64,000 nt of DNA, from assembly GCF_900103485.1 (NCBI RefSeq), contig NZ_FNHW01000001.1, forward strand, positions 159,418-223,417, given 5' to 3'. The stretch's first letter is position 1. Each line of letters begins with the position of its first letter. This stretch comes from Fictibacillus solisalsi (GTDB lineage: Bacteria; Bacillota; Bacilli; Bacillales; Fictibacillaceae). Shown piece by piece: positions 16,894 to 25,104 of this stretch. Position numbers and translations under genes: made by a program. The notes under the pieces are model-generated. The model had not been told where the DNA came from, did not search any database, and saw only the letters and a program-made list of their open reading frames with translations.

Positions 16894-17293
16894 TCAACAC
16901 ACTCCTATGGGATAAATGTCCCGTTTTTCTTTTGTAATCGATACGGAAACGAAAAAAGTATGTCTTTCGTTATGTATAGCAGGTATTGAACCCTAGTACA
17001 CTTTTACCTTTATCGATAGTTTTTACACTCCCAATTTATGTAATGCACACTTGGTATTTTGGCACGATGGCTATTAAAGGGTAAAATAGAGGGTATAAGA
17101 ACACAGTATTTTATTTTTAATGAGTTAGCTTAAAGGCAGGAGAGAAGGGAAAGGAGGTTTAATTGGCCCCTCTCTGCAAAAGGGTAAACCCCTAGAAAGA
17201 AAGGGAAGCAATCGATATTTATGTAGGAGCACACCTCAAGATGTGCATTTTACTGTTTCTTACAAATGACACACTTTTAGAAAGGACTACACT
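16894..17293. other. 400-base intergenic region
   Basis: Divergent upstream region for the genes on both sides. It holds small hairpins (AGAGA-GGG/CCC-TCTCT near 17140-17178; GCACA/TGTGC near 17229-17244). An AAAGGAGG site sits 5 bases before a ten-codon TTG ORF (17164-17196). No convincing larger gene is present. Confidence 0.4.
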
Positions 17294-18415
17294 ATGAATA
17301 AAAAGTTATCATCTTTTCTTGGGGGAAGCGGTGAAGCTTCCAAAAAGAGTGATCAGATTCAGAACCGGGAAAGCTGGTTGAAGGTTATTGTAATCGGAGC
17401 CTTTGCACTTTTACTTTTTTATAAGATTGCAACTTCGCCGTTTGTTTTCCGCTTCTCGGACTTTATCTCTCTGTTTGCTTCACTTTTTGCGTTAACCATT
17501 TCCGTCATGTACTATAAAAAATTCAACGATCTTGTCCGGAAGCTTGAAGAACGTACGACTACGGAACAAATGGGAGAACCAACAGTGGAAACACTTCCTG
17601 AAGGGATCGTAAACAAAAACAAGGAAGAACCGGCGGTAGAAACTGTTTTTCTGGAAGAAGAACAACTATCACAAAAAGACGATGAAACTGATGATCTACC
17701 AACGGAAGATAAACAATCGGTGGAGGTTCAGGCCGAGCAGGCAGAAGAACGTCAGGAAGCCCTTCATAATCCGGTAGAAGATACTTCGGAGCAGGAAATT
17801 TATGAATCCATTGAAAGGTCAGAAGCTCACCCGGTAGCGGAACCTGAACCATTACTCGAAGCAGATGAACCGGAAAGTGATGAGGTAAAAGAAGATTCAA
17901 CGGTCAATCGCATTGAAGACGAAGACAGGGATCATGACTGGACGTATTATGAGCCAAGTGAAGAGGATATGAAGACACAGATGCTGAAAGAGGAAGAATT
18001 GAAACAAATCGAGATGGACAAGACCCAGATTTATCAGCAGCTGTACACAAGGGCCAATCTAAATGAAGAGGAAAGAAAGTTCTTCCAGGAACAGCTTCAG
18101 GAGAAAGAAAAACAGGCGACCAACCTGAAGCAGGAACTGATTCAGTTCACAAGCCGGATTTCACAGGCCATTAACCGTACACCGCAGCTCTTCCAAAAAC
18201 GAGATTCACGAATTGAAGGAATTGTTCGTCTGCTGACTCCCGAATTTGTCAGCGATTCTTCGTTGGGGGAAATCAATGAAAAGCTTGATGAACTGGCAGC
18301 AACTATACCAGAGGAAACACTGAGTTCCCTTCAGCGTGAGGGTTATCTAGATGATCGCTTTCACTTCACGCGGTCAGGATACAGGGAAGCCATTAACGCC
18401 AGCAAGTTAATTTAA
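17294..18415 (+). CDS. acidic coiled-coil membrane protein, unknown
   Basis: A 373-residue protein with two transmembrane helices near the N-terminus (about residues 31-50 and 56-75). A Glu/Asp-rich low-complexity stretch (about 90-230) follows, then a Gln/Lys/Glu coiled coil (about 235-300) and a compact C-terminal domain ending HFTRSGYREAINASKLI. There is no catalytic motif. The arrangement suggests a cytoplasmic scaffold tethered to the membrane. AAAGGA precedes the ATG and a strong bidirectional terminator follows. Not recognised. Confidence 0.7.
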   Translation: MNKKLSSFLGGSGEASKKSDQIQNRESWLKVIVIGAFALLLFYKIATSPFVFRFSDFISLFASLFALTISVMYYKKFNDLVRKLEERTTTEQMGEPTVETLPEGIVNKNKEEPAVETVFLEEEQLSQKDDETDDLPTEDKQSVEVQAEQAEERQEALHNPVEDTSEQEIYESIERSEAHPVAEPEPLLEADEPESDEVKEDSTVNRIEDEDRDHDWTYYEPSEEDMKTQMLKEEELKQIEMDKTQIYQQLYTRANLNEEERKFFQEQLQEKEKQATNLKQELIQFTSRISQAINRTPQLFQKRDSRIEGIVRLLTPEFVSDSSLGEINEKLDELAATIPEETLSSLQREGYLDDRFHFTRSGYREAINASKLI

Positions 18416-18420
18416 GAATC

Positions 18421-18457
18421 AAAAAAGAAGTATCCATTTTGCGGATACTTCTTTTTT
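18421..18457. terminator. bidirectional terminator
   Basis: A6-GAAGTATCC (18421-18435) pairs perfectly with GGATACTTC-T6 (18443-18457), serving both convergent genes. Confidence 0.9.
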
Positions 18458-18466
18458 CTTTAAGGT

Positions 18467-19321
18467 CTAGTTGGTGGTTCGCTTGAAACCGAGGTGCTGC
18501 AGAGCGAGATGAAGGCTTGAAAAGGTCTTGATGCCACTAAACTCGACACCGAGAGACGTCATCGTAAGGGCAAGCTCAGGGCGCAAACCACTGATTTTGG
18601 TTTCAACACCAATAAGCTCCAACGCTTGAATCACCTGATAAATCTTTTGCGCCACCATCGTATCAATGATGGGTACTCCGGATAAATCCAGAATAAGGTT
18701 GTTTAATCCGAGATCCACCGAACTTTTTAAGGCATTGTCCATAAGAAACTGTGCTCGTTTGGTATCAATATCCCCAATCATGGGCAAGATGCCTATTCCG
18801 TCGCCAAGAAGAACCACTGGAACGGACAACTCGTCAATCTCCTCCTCAGCCGTTCTCAAGTTGGAAATGTATTTTTCCATATAAGATGTACTTACCATTT
18901 GTAACGCAGTATCCACAACCAGATCAAATCCGGAAATTAGCTCATAAAACGTATCGAGATCCAACTCTTCATTCTTTGCGGCTTTTTTTAGAATCAAACC
19001 GATTTTATTTCGATAAAAATGAACTTCTTCAATCGCATGATCAAGAGGGATGTTCAATGAAACAAAAATATCCGCATAATCCCTGCCCCAGTCTTTCAGT
19101 TTTTTAGCTGTTATGCTCAAAGGAAGTGGGATGGTTTCCCCATATAATTGGATTAGCTGAAACCGCAAATGCTGAAGTCGGTCTTTGTTGTTACCTGCAT
19201 GCTTATAATTAAAACGCTCATCCTCCAGAATGGAATTGGATAATGTTTCTTTTTGTTCTAAAATAAGCTGACTGATTTCTTGAAGATAAGTAGTTGGTGC
19301 ATTGTCAATCATTTTTGACAT
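18467..19321 (-). CDS. RsbR-type stressosome co-antagonist
   Basis: A 284-residue RsbR paralogue. An N-terminal four-helix, globin-like sensory domain (about 1-150) is joined by a short linker to a C-terminal STAS domain (about 160-275). The two threonines that RsbT phosphorylates in B. subtilis RsbRA (T171 and T205) have counterparts here, in I-D-T-K-R-A-Q and V-P-I-I-D-T-M-V-A. It would join RsbS and RsbT in the stressosome that controls sigma-B. No rsb partner genes are nearby. GGAGGAG precedes the ATG. Confidence 0.85.
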   Translation of the reverse strand: MSKMIDNAPTTYLQEISQLILEQKETLSNSILEDERFNYKHAGNNKDRLQHLRFQLIQLYGETIPLPLSITAKKLKDWGRDYADIFVSLNIPLDHAIEEVHFYRNKIGLILKKAAKNEELDLDTFYELISGFDLVVDTALQMVSTSYMEKYISNLRTAEEEIDELSVPVVLLGDGIGILPMIGDIDTKRAQFLMDNALKSSVDLGLNNLILDLSGVPIIDTMVAQKIYQVIQALELIGVETKISGLRPELALTMTSLGVEFSGIKTFSSLHLALQHLGFKRTTN

Positions 19322-19678
19322 ACAAGACTCCTCCTATAACCTACGCATAGTCTACCTTATACTGTTCGATCATTTTCCGTTTTTTGTAACGTATTGATGA
19401 ATAACCCCGTTCGTATGTCTAAGCGAGGAGAAAACCGTAATGACAAAAGTCCTGCAATCCATCTCACAATTCACATACAACACGTGATTTTAACTCTATT
19501 TTCCTACCGTTTATCCCTCAAAAGCCCCCATTTTTATCATGTCTCCAAAAAGGCTCCAAAGACGAAGTATATTGCTTATACCAATGGTCATGACTGATTA
19601 GAAAAGCCTCTCACTATTGTCATAAATTATGTATTTTCTCTCAAAGATAGCGCTTTCAGCTAAAATTTCCTTAATTAA

Positions 19679-19714
19679 ACTGTAACCGTACAGTGATACG
19701 TTACACTGTATAAT
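19679..19714 (+). promoter_or_regulatory. operator-like repeats over carbonic anhydrase promoter
   Basis: Three half-sites, ACTGTA (19679-19684), TACAGT (19689-19694) and ACTGTA (19705-19710), make two overlapping dyads. The last runs into an extended -10 box (TG-TATAAT, 19709-19714). This is a plausible repressor site. The rest of the 19322-19745 gap shows no other gene. Confidence 0.5.
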
Positions 19715-19745
19715 TAGCCCATCAAATAAAAAGGGAGAGATAAAC

Positions 19746-20321
19746 ATGTCAATTATTTCTGAGATTATGCAGCACAATCAAACCTTTGTAAAAGATGAAG
19801 TGTACAGAGATTTTGAAACAACAAAATTTCCCAATAAAAAGATGGTCATTTTAACATGTATGGATACAAGGCTTACAGAACTACTGCCTAAGGCGATCGG
19901 TTTTTGCAATGGTGATGCCAAAATCATAAAGAATGCCGGAGCTCTTATTTCTCACCCTTTTGGAAGCGTAATGAGGAGTATCCTGGTTGCTATCTATGAA
20001 TTGGGGGCCGAGGAAGTATGCGTAATCGGCCACAAGGATTGCGGCATGTCCGGGCTTCGCCATGATTCCTTCCTTGATAAGGTAAAGGAAAAAGGCATTG
20101 ATCAAAACCAGCTGGATTTCTTGAAAAGTGCAGGAATAGACCTTGAAAAGTGGCTGACCGGTTTTGACCGTGTAGATGATAGTGTGGCGCACAGTGTGAC
20201 GTTAATTAGAAATCATCCGCTGCTTCCTGAAGGAATAAAAGTACACGGGCTTGTGATTGACCCTCACACAGGTGGATTGACCACTGTTGAAATACAGGAA
20301 TCAGTAACTGTGCAGTTATAG
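19746..20321 (+). CDS. beta-class carbonic anhydrase
   Basis: A 191-residue beta-carbonic anhydrase that interconverts CO2 and bicarbonate. Zinc ligands are Cys38 in T-C-M-D-T-R (with the Asp40/Arg42 dyad) and His96 and Cys99 in G-H-K-D-C-G. It is of the short B. subtilis YvdA-like type. AAGGGAGAG precedes the ATG. The gene lies 29 bases before a SulP transporter, the same pairing as B. subtilis yvdA-yvdB, which points to joint bicarbonate transport and hydration. Confidence 0.92.
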   Translation: MSIISEIMQHNQTFVKDEVYRDFETTKFPNKKMVILTCMDTRLTELLPKAIGFCNGDAKIIKNAGALISHPFGSVMRSILVAIYELGAEEVCVIGHKDCGMSGLRHDSFLDKVKEKGIDQNQLDFLKSAGIDLEKWLTGFDRVDDSVAHSVTLIRNHPLLPEGIKVHGLVIDPHTGGLTTVEIQESVTVQL

Positions 20322-20350
20322 AAAATAGAGATAAGAGAGGGAGAGATTGA

Positions 20351-21988
20351 ATGGGTCTTGTTGATCGTTTTAAAGGCTATACACTGGCTGATTTGAGAAA
20401 GGATCTGGTGGCCGGTTTTATTGTAGGGATTGTGGCCATCCCCCTGGGAATGGCATTCGCCATTGCATCAGGCGTTCGTCCGGAAAATGGATTGTATACC
20501 GTCATCATCGCTGGTATATTAATCTCGCTTCTCGGCGGCTCCCGCTATCAAATCGGGGGTCCTACCGGCGCGTTTGTTCCAATACTGCTCGGGATCGTGA
20601 TGCAGTATGGTTTTCAAAACCTCCTGATTGCCGGTTTTATGGCTGGAATTATGCTCGTAATCATGGGGCTTTTGAAATGGGGTTCACTCATCAAATATAT
20701 ACCCAGGCCGGTCATTATTGGCTTTACGGCCGGGATTGCTGTCATCATTTTCTCAGGACAAATTTCTAATTTCCTCGGTCTGGAAGGTGTGGAAAAGCAT
20801 GAAGAATTTCATCTGAACATGATGGCGATCTGGGATAAGATTTCAACATTTAATGGAAAAAGTGTCCTTGTAGCACTCGTTTGCCTTGCTTTGTTGATTG
20901 CTGTTCCAAAAATCACGAGCAAGATCCCGCCGGCACTTATCGGACTTCTTGGATCCACCTTAATCGGATTTTTGTTTTTTTCGGGTCAGATTCCGACAAT
21001 TGGTACTGCTTTTGGTGATATTCCGAACAAGCTGCCAGAATTCCAGTTCTTTGATTTATCCCTTGAAAAGATTATTTACCTTCTTCCTCCTGCGATTGCC
21101 ATCGCCCTTCTTGGCGGGATTGAATCGTTGTTGTCAGCCATGGTGGCAGACGGCATGAAACAAGGCTACAAACATGACAGCAACAAAGAATTGGTGGGAC
21201 AAGGTATTGCAAACATGGTTGCTCCGCTGTTTGGGGGAATCCCGGCAACAGGTGCCATTGCAAGAACCGCAACTAACATTAGAAACGGAGCAGTTTCCAA
21301 AGTCTCGGGCGTTTTTCACGGGGTTGTGGTACTTCTCGTGCTGCTGCTATTTGCGCCTTATGCTTCACTAATTCCGCTAGCGAGCATGGCTCCCATCTTA
21401 ATGGTGGTCGCCTGGAATATGAGTGAAAAAAAGCAGTTCATGCATGTGCTGAAAACAAAAACAATGGATTCCGTCATTTTGCTGATCACCTTTTTGCTGA
21501 CGGTATTTACCGACCTGGCGACTGCGGTTATTGCAGGATTACTTCTTGCTTTTGTCATTTTTATTACGCGGATGAGCCGAGCTCTTCACATTAAGAAAGG
21601 AAAAACAGCACTTACCCACTTGGCAGAGCATGAGAAGGAAGGTATTGAAGTTATTACGCTGAATGGGCCGCTCTTTTTTGGTTCAACTGATGTGCTTGAA
21701 GAATCAGTCAGTGCGAAACAAAAAGAAAAGGTTGTCATCCTTAAGCTTCAGGATGTTCCCTATATCGATACCAGTGCAGAGGCTACCTTGTTGAACATTG
21801 TGAAGAAGGTGAACAGACAGGATGGAGAGCTGCTGATTGTGGGACTTCAGCCTGAGCCCATGCAGTTGTTGGAGAGGACAGGGCTGACACACGAAATCGG
21901 GCACCACCGGTTCTTTGAACGGATGGAAGAGGCCCTGGGCACCGCAAAACAACTGATGAAAACAAAAGTATCCAGCCAAATCTCCTGA
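20351..21988 (+). CDS. SulP/SLC26 family anion transporter with STAS domain
   Basis: A 545-residue membrane transporter. About 12-14 transmembrane segments start with D-L-V-A-G-F-I-V-G-I-V-A-I-P-L-G-M-A-F-A, the SulP signature, and the C-terminal 110 residues form a STAS domain (G-P-L-F-F-G-S-T-D and D-T-S-A-E-A). The family moves sulfate, bicarbonate or dicarboxylates. Co-transcription with carbonic anhydrase favours bicarbonate, although sulfate is possible. A GAGGGAGAG site precedes the ATG. Confidence 0.9.
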   Translation: MGLVDRFKGYTLADLRKDLVAGFIVGIVAIPLGMAFAIASGVRPENGLYTVIIAGILISLLGGSRYQIGGPTGAFVPILLGIVMQYGFQNLLIAGFMAGIMLVIMGLLKWGSLIKYIPRPVIIGFTAGIAVIIFSGQISNFLGLEGVEKHEEFHLNMMAIWDKISTFNGKSVLVALVCLALLIAVPKITSKIPPALIGLLGSTLIGFLFFSGQIPTIGTAFGDIPNKLPEFQFFDLSLEKIIYLLPPAIAIALLGGIESLLSAMVADGMKQGYKHDSNKELVGQGIANMVAPLFGGIPATGAIARTATNIRNGAVSKVSGVFHGVVVLLVLLLFAPYASLIPLASMAPILMVVAWNMSEKKQFMHVLKTKTMDSVILLITFLLTVFTDLATAVIAGLLLAFVIFITRMSRALHIKKGKTALTHLAEHEKEGIEVITLNGPLFFGSTDVLEESVSAKQKEKVVILKLQDVPYIDTSAEATLLNIVKKVNRQDGELLIVGLQPEPMQLLERTGLTHEIGHHRFFERMEEALGTAKQLMKTKVSSQIS

Positions 21989-21995
21989 TAGGTTT

Positions 21996-22035
21996 ACCGT
22001 CTTTTCCACTGATATGGAAGAGGCGGTTTTCTTTT
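21996..22035 (+). terminator. terminator of the carbonic anhydrase-SulP operon
   Basis: ACCGTCTTTTCC pairs with GGAAGAGGCGGT (with wobble or mismatch positions), followed by TTTTCTTTT. Confidence 0.7.
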
Positions 22036-22156
22036 GGGTTTAGTCTTAAGCCATAAAGATAATATTAAAACAATAGTTATTTTTTTTTATACATGGTAAA
22101 GTTCCATATAGTATTATTAATTTTTATACATAATCGTTGAAAAAGAAGGGTTGCGC

Positions 22157-23002
22157 ATGGTATTAGGTAACAAAATGGTCAGGATTGGTTTTGAAGTTTT
22201 ATGTATTATTTTTGGCAGCATGCTGGTCGCGGTTGGGGCGAATACCCTGCTTTTGCCGGCCCATTTGCTTTCAGGTGGTCTCATGGGGATATGTATGATT
22301 GTTTACAATGTGACGGGCTGGTCGGTAGGAACCCAATATTTCCTCTACAATATTCCATTGCTTATATTGGCTTATATCCACCTTGGCAGGAAGTTTATCG
22401 TGTATACCCTGCTTGCGGTGGGCTTTGACTCTTTGTTCTTGCATTTGGTCCCGATTAAAATGATGTGGACGCAGAACATCATCCTTGCAGCAATTTTCGG
22501 AGGGGTGGTTTCCTTCGCCGGAGGTGCGATTATGCTTCGTGCTGGCGGTTCAAATGGCGGCCTTGACGTCTTGGGAAGGGTGATTGCCAAATACAAAAAC
22601 TTGTCGATTGCACGGTTCGGTCTGATCATGAATTTTATCATCATTACGATTTCGGCTGTGATCTTCAACGTACAAGCGGCCATGTTCACCATTCTTTCCA
22701 TGTATGTAGGCGCCAAAACGTATGATACAATTCTCACGGTTGCGGAGAGAAGTTCTGTCATGATTGTTACGGACAAAGGAAGTGAAGTGTCAGCTGCTCT
22801 GAACGAGGCATTTAACCGGGGAGTCACATTTTGGGATGGGGAAGGTGCCTATTCACATACGAGTAAACAAGTCGTGTTTTGCGTTATTGTGAATATCCAA
22901 TGGTCCGACCTTGTGGATATTGTGAAAGAAGTGGATGATACAGCGTTCATTACTGCTGTTCCGGCTCATAAAATAATAGGTAACTTTAAAAATGTATGGT
23001 AA
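22157..23002 (+). CDS. YitT family membrane protein
   Basis: A 281-residue protein with five or six N-terminal transmembrane helices (G-A-N-T-L-L-L-P-A-H-L-L-S-G-G-L-M-G and M-L-R-A-G-G-S-N-G-G-L-D-V motifs) and a C-terminal DUF2179 domain (A-A-L-N-E-A-F-N-R-G-V-T, then D-T-A-F-I-T-A-V-P-A-H-K-I-I-G-N-F). YitT proteins are widespread in Bacillales and of uncertain function; transport is proposed. ATG at 22157 is spaced 6 bases from GAAGGG, while the TTG at 22151 touches it. Confidence 0.88.
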   Translation: MVLGNKMVRIGFEVLCIIFGSMLVAVGANTLLLPAHLLSGGLMGICMIVYNVTGWSVGTQYFLYNIPLLILAYIHLGRKFIVYTLLAVGFDSLFLHLVPIKMMWTQNIILAAIFGGVVSFAGGAIMLRAGGSNGGLDVLGRVIAKYKNLSIARFGLIMNFIIITISAVIFNVQAAMFTILSMYVGAKTYDTILTVAERSSVMIVTDKGSEVSAALNEAFNRGVTFWDGEGAYSHTSKQVVFCVIVNIQWSDLVDIVKEVDDTAFITAVPAHKIIGNFKNVW

Positions 23003-23060
23003 AAAACCCGCTGGGCTGATTTATTGCGTAATGATCGCAAAAAAACGGCTGGCGGGTTTT
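23003..23060. terminator. bidirectional terminator
   Basis: AAAACCCGC pairs with GCGGGTTTT and an inner GCG-TAATGAT-CGC hairpin is present. It lies between convergent genes. Confidence 0.8.
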
Positions 23061-23385
23061 AATTTTCTTTTTTTTCGGCAAGATGCTTTAGTCTCAACAT
23101 TTTATTTTGCCAGAACTGCTCAAAGTAGGAGAGCCATTGCTCCAGCTCTGAGAGTGGTTCGGCCTGAAGGGTATACCGCTTTTCTCTGCCTGTTTTCCTG
23201 CTTTGGACCAAACCTGCTTCATCCAAAATAAGCAGATGCTTCGAAACAGCTGTCCGGCTAATGGGGAACCTTTCAGCAAGTTCGGTAACCGCAAGTTCCC
23301 GTCCGGCCAGCAGTTTTAAAATTTCCCTTCTTGTGGGATCAGCAATGGCTTGGAAGACATCATGCTTTTTCGGTGAGGTGCTCAT
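23059..23385 (-). CDS. ArsR family repressor
   Basis: A 108-residue ArsR winged-helix repressor: V-F-Q-A-I-A-D-P-T-R-R-E-I-L-K-L-L at the N-terminus, recognition helix I-S-R-T-A-V-S-K-H-L-L-I-L, and a wing with G-R-E-K-R-Y. No cysteine pair for metal binding is seen, so it is of the SdpR/YxaD-like metal-independent type. The start overlaps the stop of the upstream SRPBCC gene by 4 bases, and paired operators in the promoter suggest autorepression of the two-gene operon. Confidence 0.88.
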   Translation of the reverse strand: MSTSPKKHDVFQAIADPTRREILKLLAGRELAVTELAERFPISRTAVSKHLLILDEAGLVQSRKTGREKRYTLQAEPLSELEQWLSYFEQFWQNKMLRLKHLAEKKEN

Positions 23386-23813
23386 TTCTTTTCGGCAGTA
23401 TCTTTAAAGGTTTGCATGATCTTTGCCCAGCCCCCGCTCATATTGTCACGGACAGCAGAAACTTTTTGCTGTGCCTTTGGCAGTATGGCATCCGGATGAC
23501 CCCAGCCGGAATGGGTAAGGGTAAAATGGGTTTTTCCTTCCTCTTCTTTCAGCTCAAATGTAACGACCCAGCCAAATTGGTCCCATGCGAAAGAAAGTTT
23601 ATTTGGCGGCTCCACCAGGAGAACCTTGCAAGGTGATGGACCGAATGGTGACTGGATATGAAATTCATGGCCGACATGGGGCTCAAAATCATTTGGCATA
23701 AACCAGCTGGAAATGCCCTCTGCTGTGGCTGCCAAGTTCCATACTTTTTCAATGGGAGCATCAATTACTTCTTCATACCGTATATCTTTTGCGCGTTCGG
23801 TTGATTCTGACAT
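23382..23813 (-). CDS. SRPBCC (AHSA1-like) domain protein
   Basis: A 143-residue START/SRPBCC-fold protein: V-I-D-A-P-I-E-K-V-W-N-L near the N-terminus, G-I-S-S-W-F-M-P and the C-terminal helix G-G-W-A-K-I-M-Q-T-F-K. This fold binds hydrophobic ligands; in many Bacillota it is encoded with an ArsR repressor, as here. The ligand is unknown. AAAAGGAG precedes the ATG. It is first gene of the operon; the promoter carries two operator copies. Confidence 0.85.
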   Translation of the reverse strand: MSESTERAKDIRYEEVIDAPIEKVWNLAATAEGISSWFMPNDFEPHVGHEFHIQSPFGPSPCKVLLVEPPNKLSFAWDQFGWVVTFELKEEEGKTHFTLTHSGWGHPDAILPKAQQKVSAVRDNMSGGWAKIMQTFKDTAEKK

Positions 23814-23842
23814 TATGGTTGTCTCCTTTTATTTAAATATGT

Positions 23843-23892
23843 AACCATTTGGTTTCGTATAAAGTATATACAACCAATTGGTTTCATGTCAA
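23843..23892 (-). promoter_or_regulatory. promoter with two ArsR-type operators
   Basis: On the minus strand TTGACA (plus 23887-23892) and TATACT (plus 23863-23868) are 18 bases apart. The perfect palindrome AACCAATTGGTT (23872-23883) lies in the spacer, and a near copy AACCATTTGGTT (23843-23854) lies just downstream of the -10. Binding would block polymerase. Confidence 0.7.
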
Positions 23893-23981
23893 CACATTTT
23901 AATTTTTTACAAAAATTTCATGGTATTGTTTTTCCCGTAAGAGAGAGAATTTAAATATACCAATTGAGGAGGTGAAAACAC

Positions 23982-24194
23982 ATGGCTCAACAAGGTGGAA
24001 ACAACAACGAACTATTGGTTCAAGGTGCTCAACAAGCAATCGACCAAATGAAGTACGAAATCGCTTCTGAATTTGGTGTACAACTTGGTGCTGACCAAAC
24101 TGCTCGTGCTAACGGATCTGTTGGTGGAGAAATCACTAAGCGTCTAGTTGCTCAAGCTCAATCTCAACTTTCTGGATTTGGTGGACAACGCTAA
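23982..24194 (+). CDS. alpha/beta-type small acid-soluble spore protein
   Basis: A 70-residue SASP that coats DNA in the dormant spore and protects it from UV and heat. The germination protease site region [10 protein letters not shown] and the second conserved block [15 protein letters not shown] are both present. The strong GAGGAGGTG site and T- or A-ending codons fit high expression in the forespore. It is monocistronic with a strong terminator. A sigma-G promoter is expected upstream but I could not place it with confidence. Confidence 0.95.
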   Translation: MAQQGGNNNELLVQGAQQAIDQMKYEIASEFGVQLGADQTARANGSVGGEITKRLVAQAQSQLSGFGGQR

Positions 24195-24231
24195 TTTTAG
24201 CGAAAACGACAAAACAGAATACTCAATGGAC

Positions 24232-24265
24232 AAGAGCTGCCTATTATTATAGGCAGCTCTTATTT
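24232..24265 (+). terminator. terminator of the SASP gene
   Basis: A 13-bp perfect stem (24232-24244 with 24249-24261) with a 4-base loop, followed by TTATTTATTT. Confidence 0.85.
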
Positions 24266-24340
24266 ATTTCCAGTATGCTCTCATGGCTTATGTTGCATAA
24301 TACAGTTGTGGATAAGTTTACAATCGGAGGTTCAAACAAC

Positions 24341-25060
24341 ATGTGGTCACAGCAGAGAATAAATCATTTTAAAAATGTCTTGCTTCAAATGAAGGAGAGC
24401 CTGGACAACAGGCTGAATGACAATCGTCATTATGGTTCAGAATTAGAGCTGATTAAGGAATCGGTCAGTGAACTTTCCAACTATGACAACCATCCCGGTG
24501 ATACGGGAACCGAATTATTTGAGCGTCAAAAGGACATTGCGTTAAATGATCTGAATGAAACGGAGCTAAAGTCCATAAACGAAGCGCTCAAACGGATCGA
24601 CAACGGGGAGTATGGCTATTGTAAAACGTGTGGCCAGCCTATAGCTGCGGAGCGCCTGGAAGCTCTGCCTGCAACAGCGTATTGCAAAGAACACAGCCTG
24701 GAGCAGACTGGCTCTGACCGCCGGCCGATTGAAGAAGAAGTACTGATGCCTCCTTATGGGAAATTTGATAATGATGATAAGGATGCGACATTCTATGATG
24801 CCGAAGATTCTTGGCAGGATGTAGCGGTATATGGAACAAGTGAAACACCTTCCGATTTCTCCGAGAACGGAATGCTCAATTACAATGAAATGTTTGTAGA
24901 ATCGGAAGAGAATGTCGGGTATGTGGAAGACATTGAAGGGTTTATCGCGACCGACATGGATGGAAGTAATACCCGAATCATACCCAATAAGATGCATAAG
25001 GATTATGAACGGTTTTTAATGGATCAAGAACAAACCGATGAAGACTCTGATTATGTATAA
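24341..25060 (+). CDS. YteA-type TraR/DksA zinc-finger protein
   Basis: A 239-residue protein of the Bacillus YteA sporulation-associated family. The first 70 residues are helical. A DksA/TraR C4-like zinc finger follows (C-K-T-C-G then a Cys in T-A-Y-C-K-E-H, preceded by D-N-G-E-Y-G-Y). The C-terminal half is acidic. The N-terminal helices plus finger resemble secondary-channel RNA polymerase binders; the role here is unproven. ATG at 24341 follows GGAGG at 10 bases, while upstream ATG 24275 lacks a site. Confidence 0.85.
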   Translation: MWSQQRINHFKNVLLQMKESLDNRLNDNRHYGSELELIKESVSELSNYDNHPGDTGTELFERQKDIALNDLNETELKSINEALKRIDNGEYGYCKTCGQPIAAERLEALPATAYCKEHSLEQTGSDRRPIEEEVLMPPYGKFDNDDKDATFYDAEDSWQDVAVYGTSETPSDFSENGMLNYNEMFVESEENVGYVEDIEGFIATDMDGSNTRIIPNKMHKDYERFLMDQEQTDEDSDYV

Positions 25061-25066
25061 AACATG

Positions 25067-25103
25067 AAACTCCTTATCCTCCATTTAGAGGAAAGGAGTT
25101 TTT
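25067..25103 (+). terminator. terminator of the yteA-like gene
   Basis: AAACTCCTT pairs with AAGGAGTTT, with an inner CCTC/GAGG helix, then T's. Confidence 0.8.
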
Positions 25104-25104
25104 A

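Noticed and set aside
16894-17293. Functional c-di-GMP-I riboswitch
   Set aside because: Only the first half resembles the consensus; the second helix with its tetraloop receptor and closing P1 strand are missing, so it is not listed as a feature.
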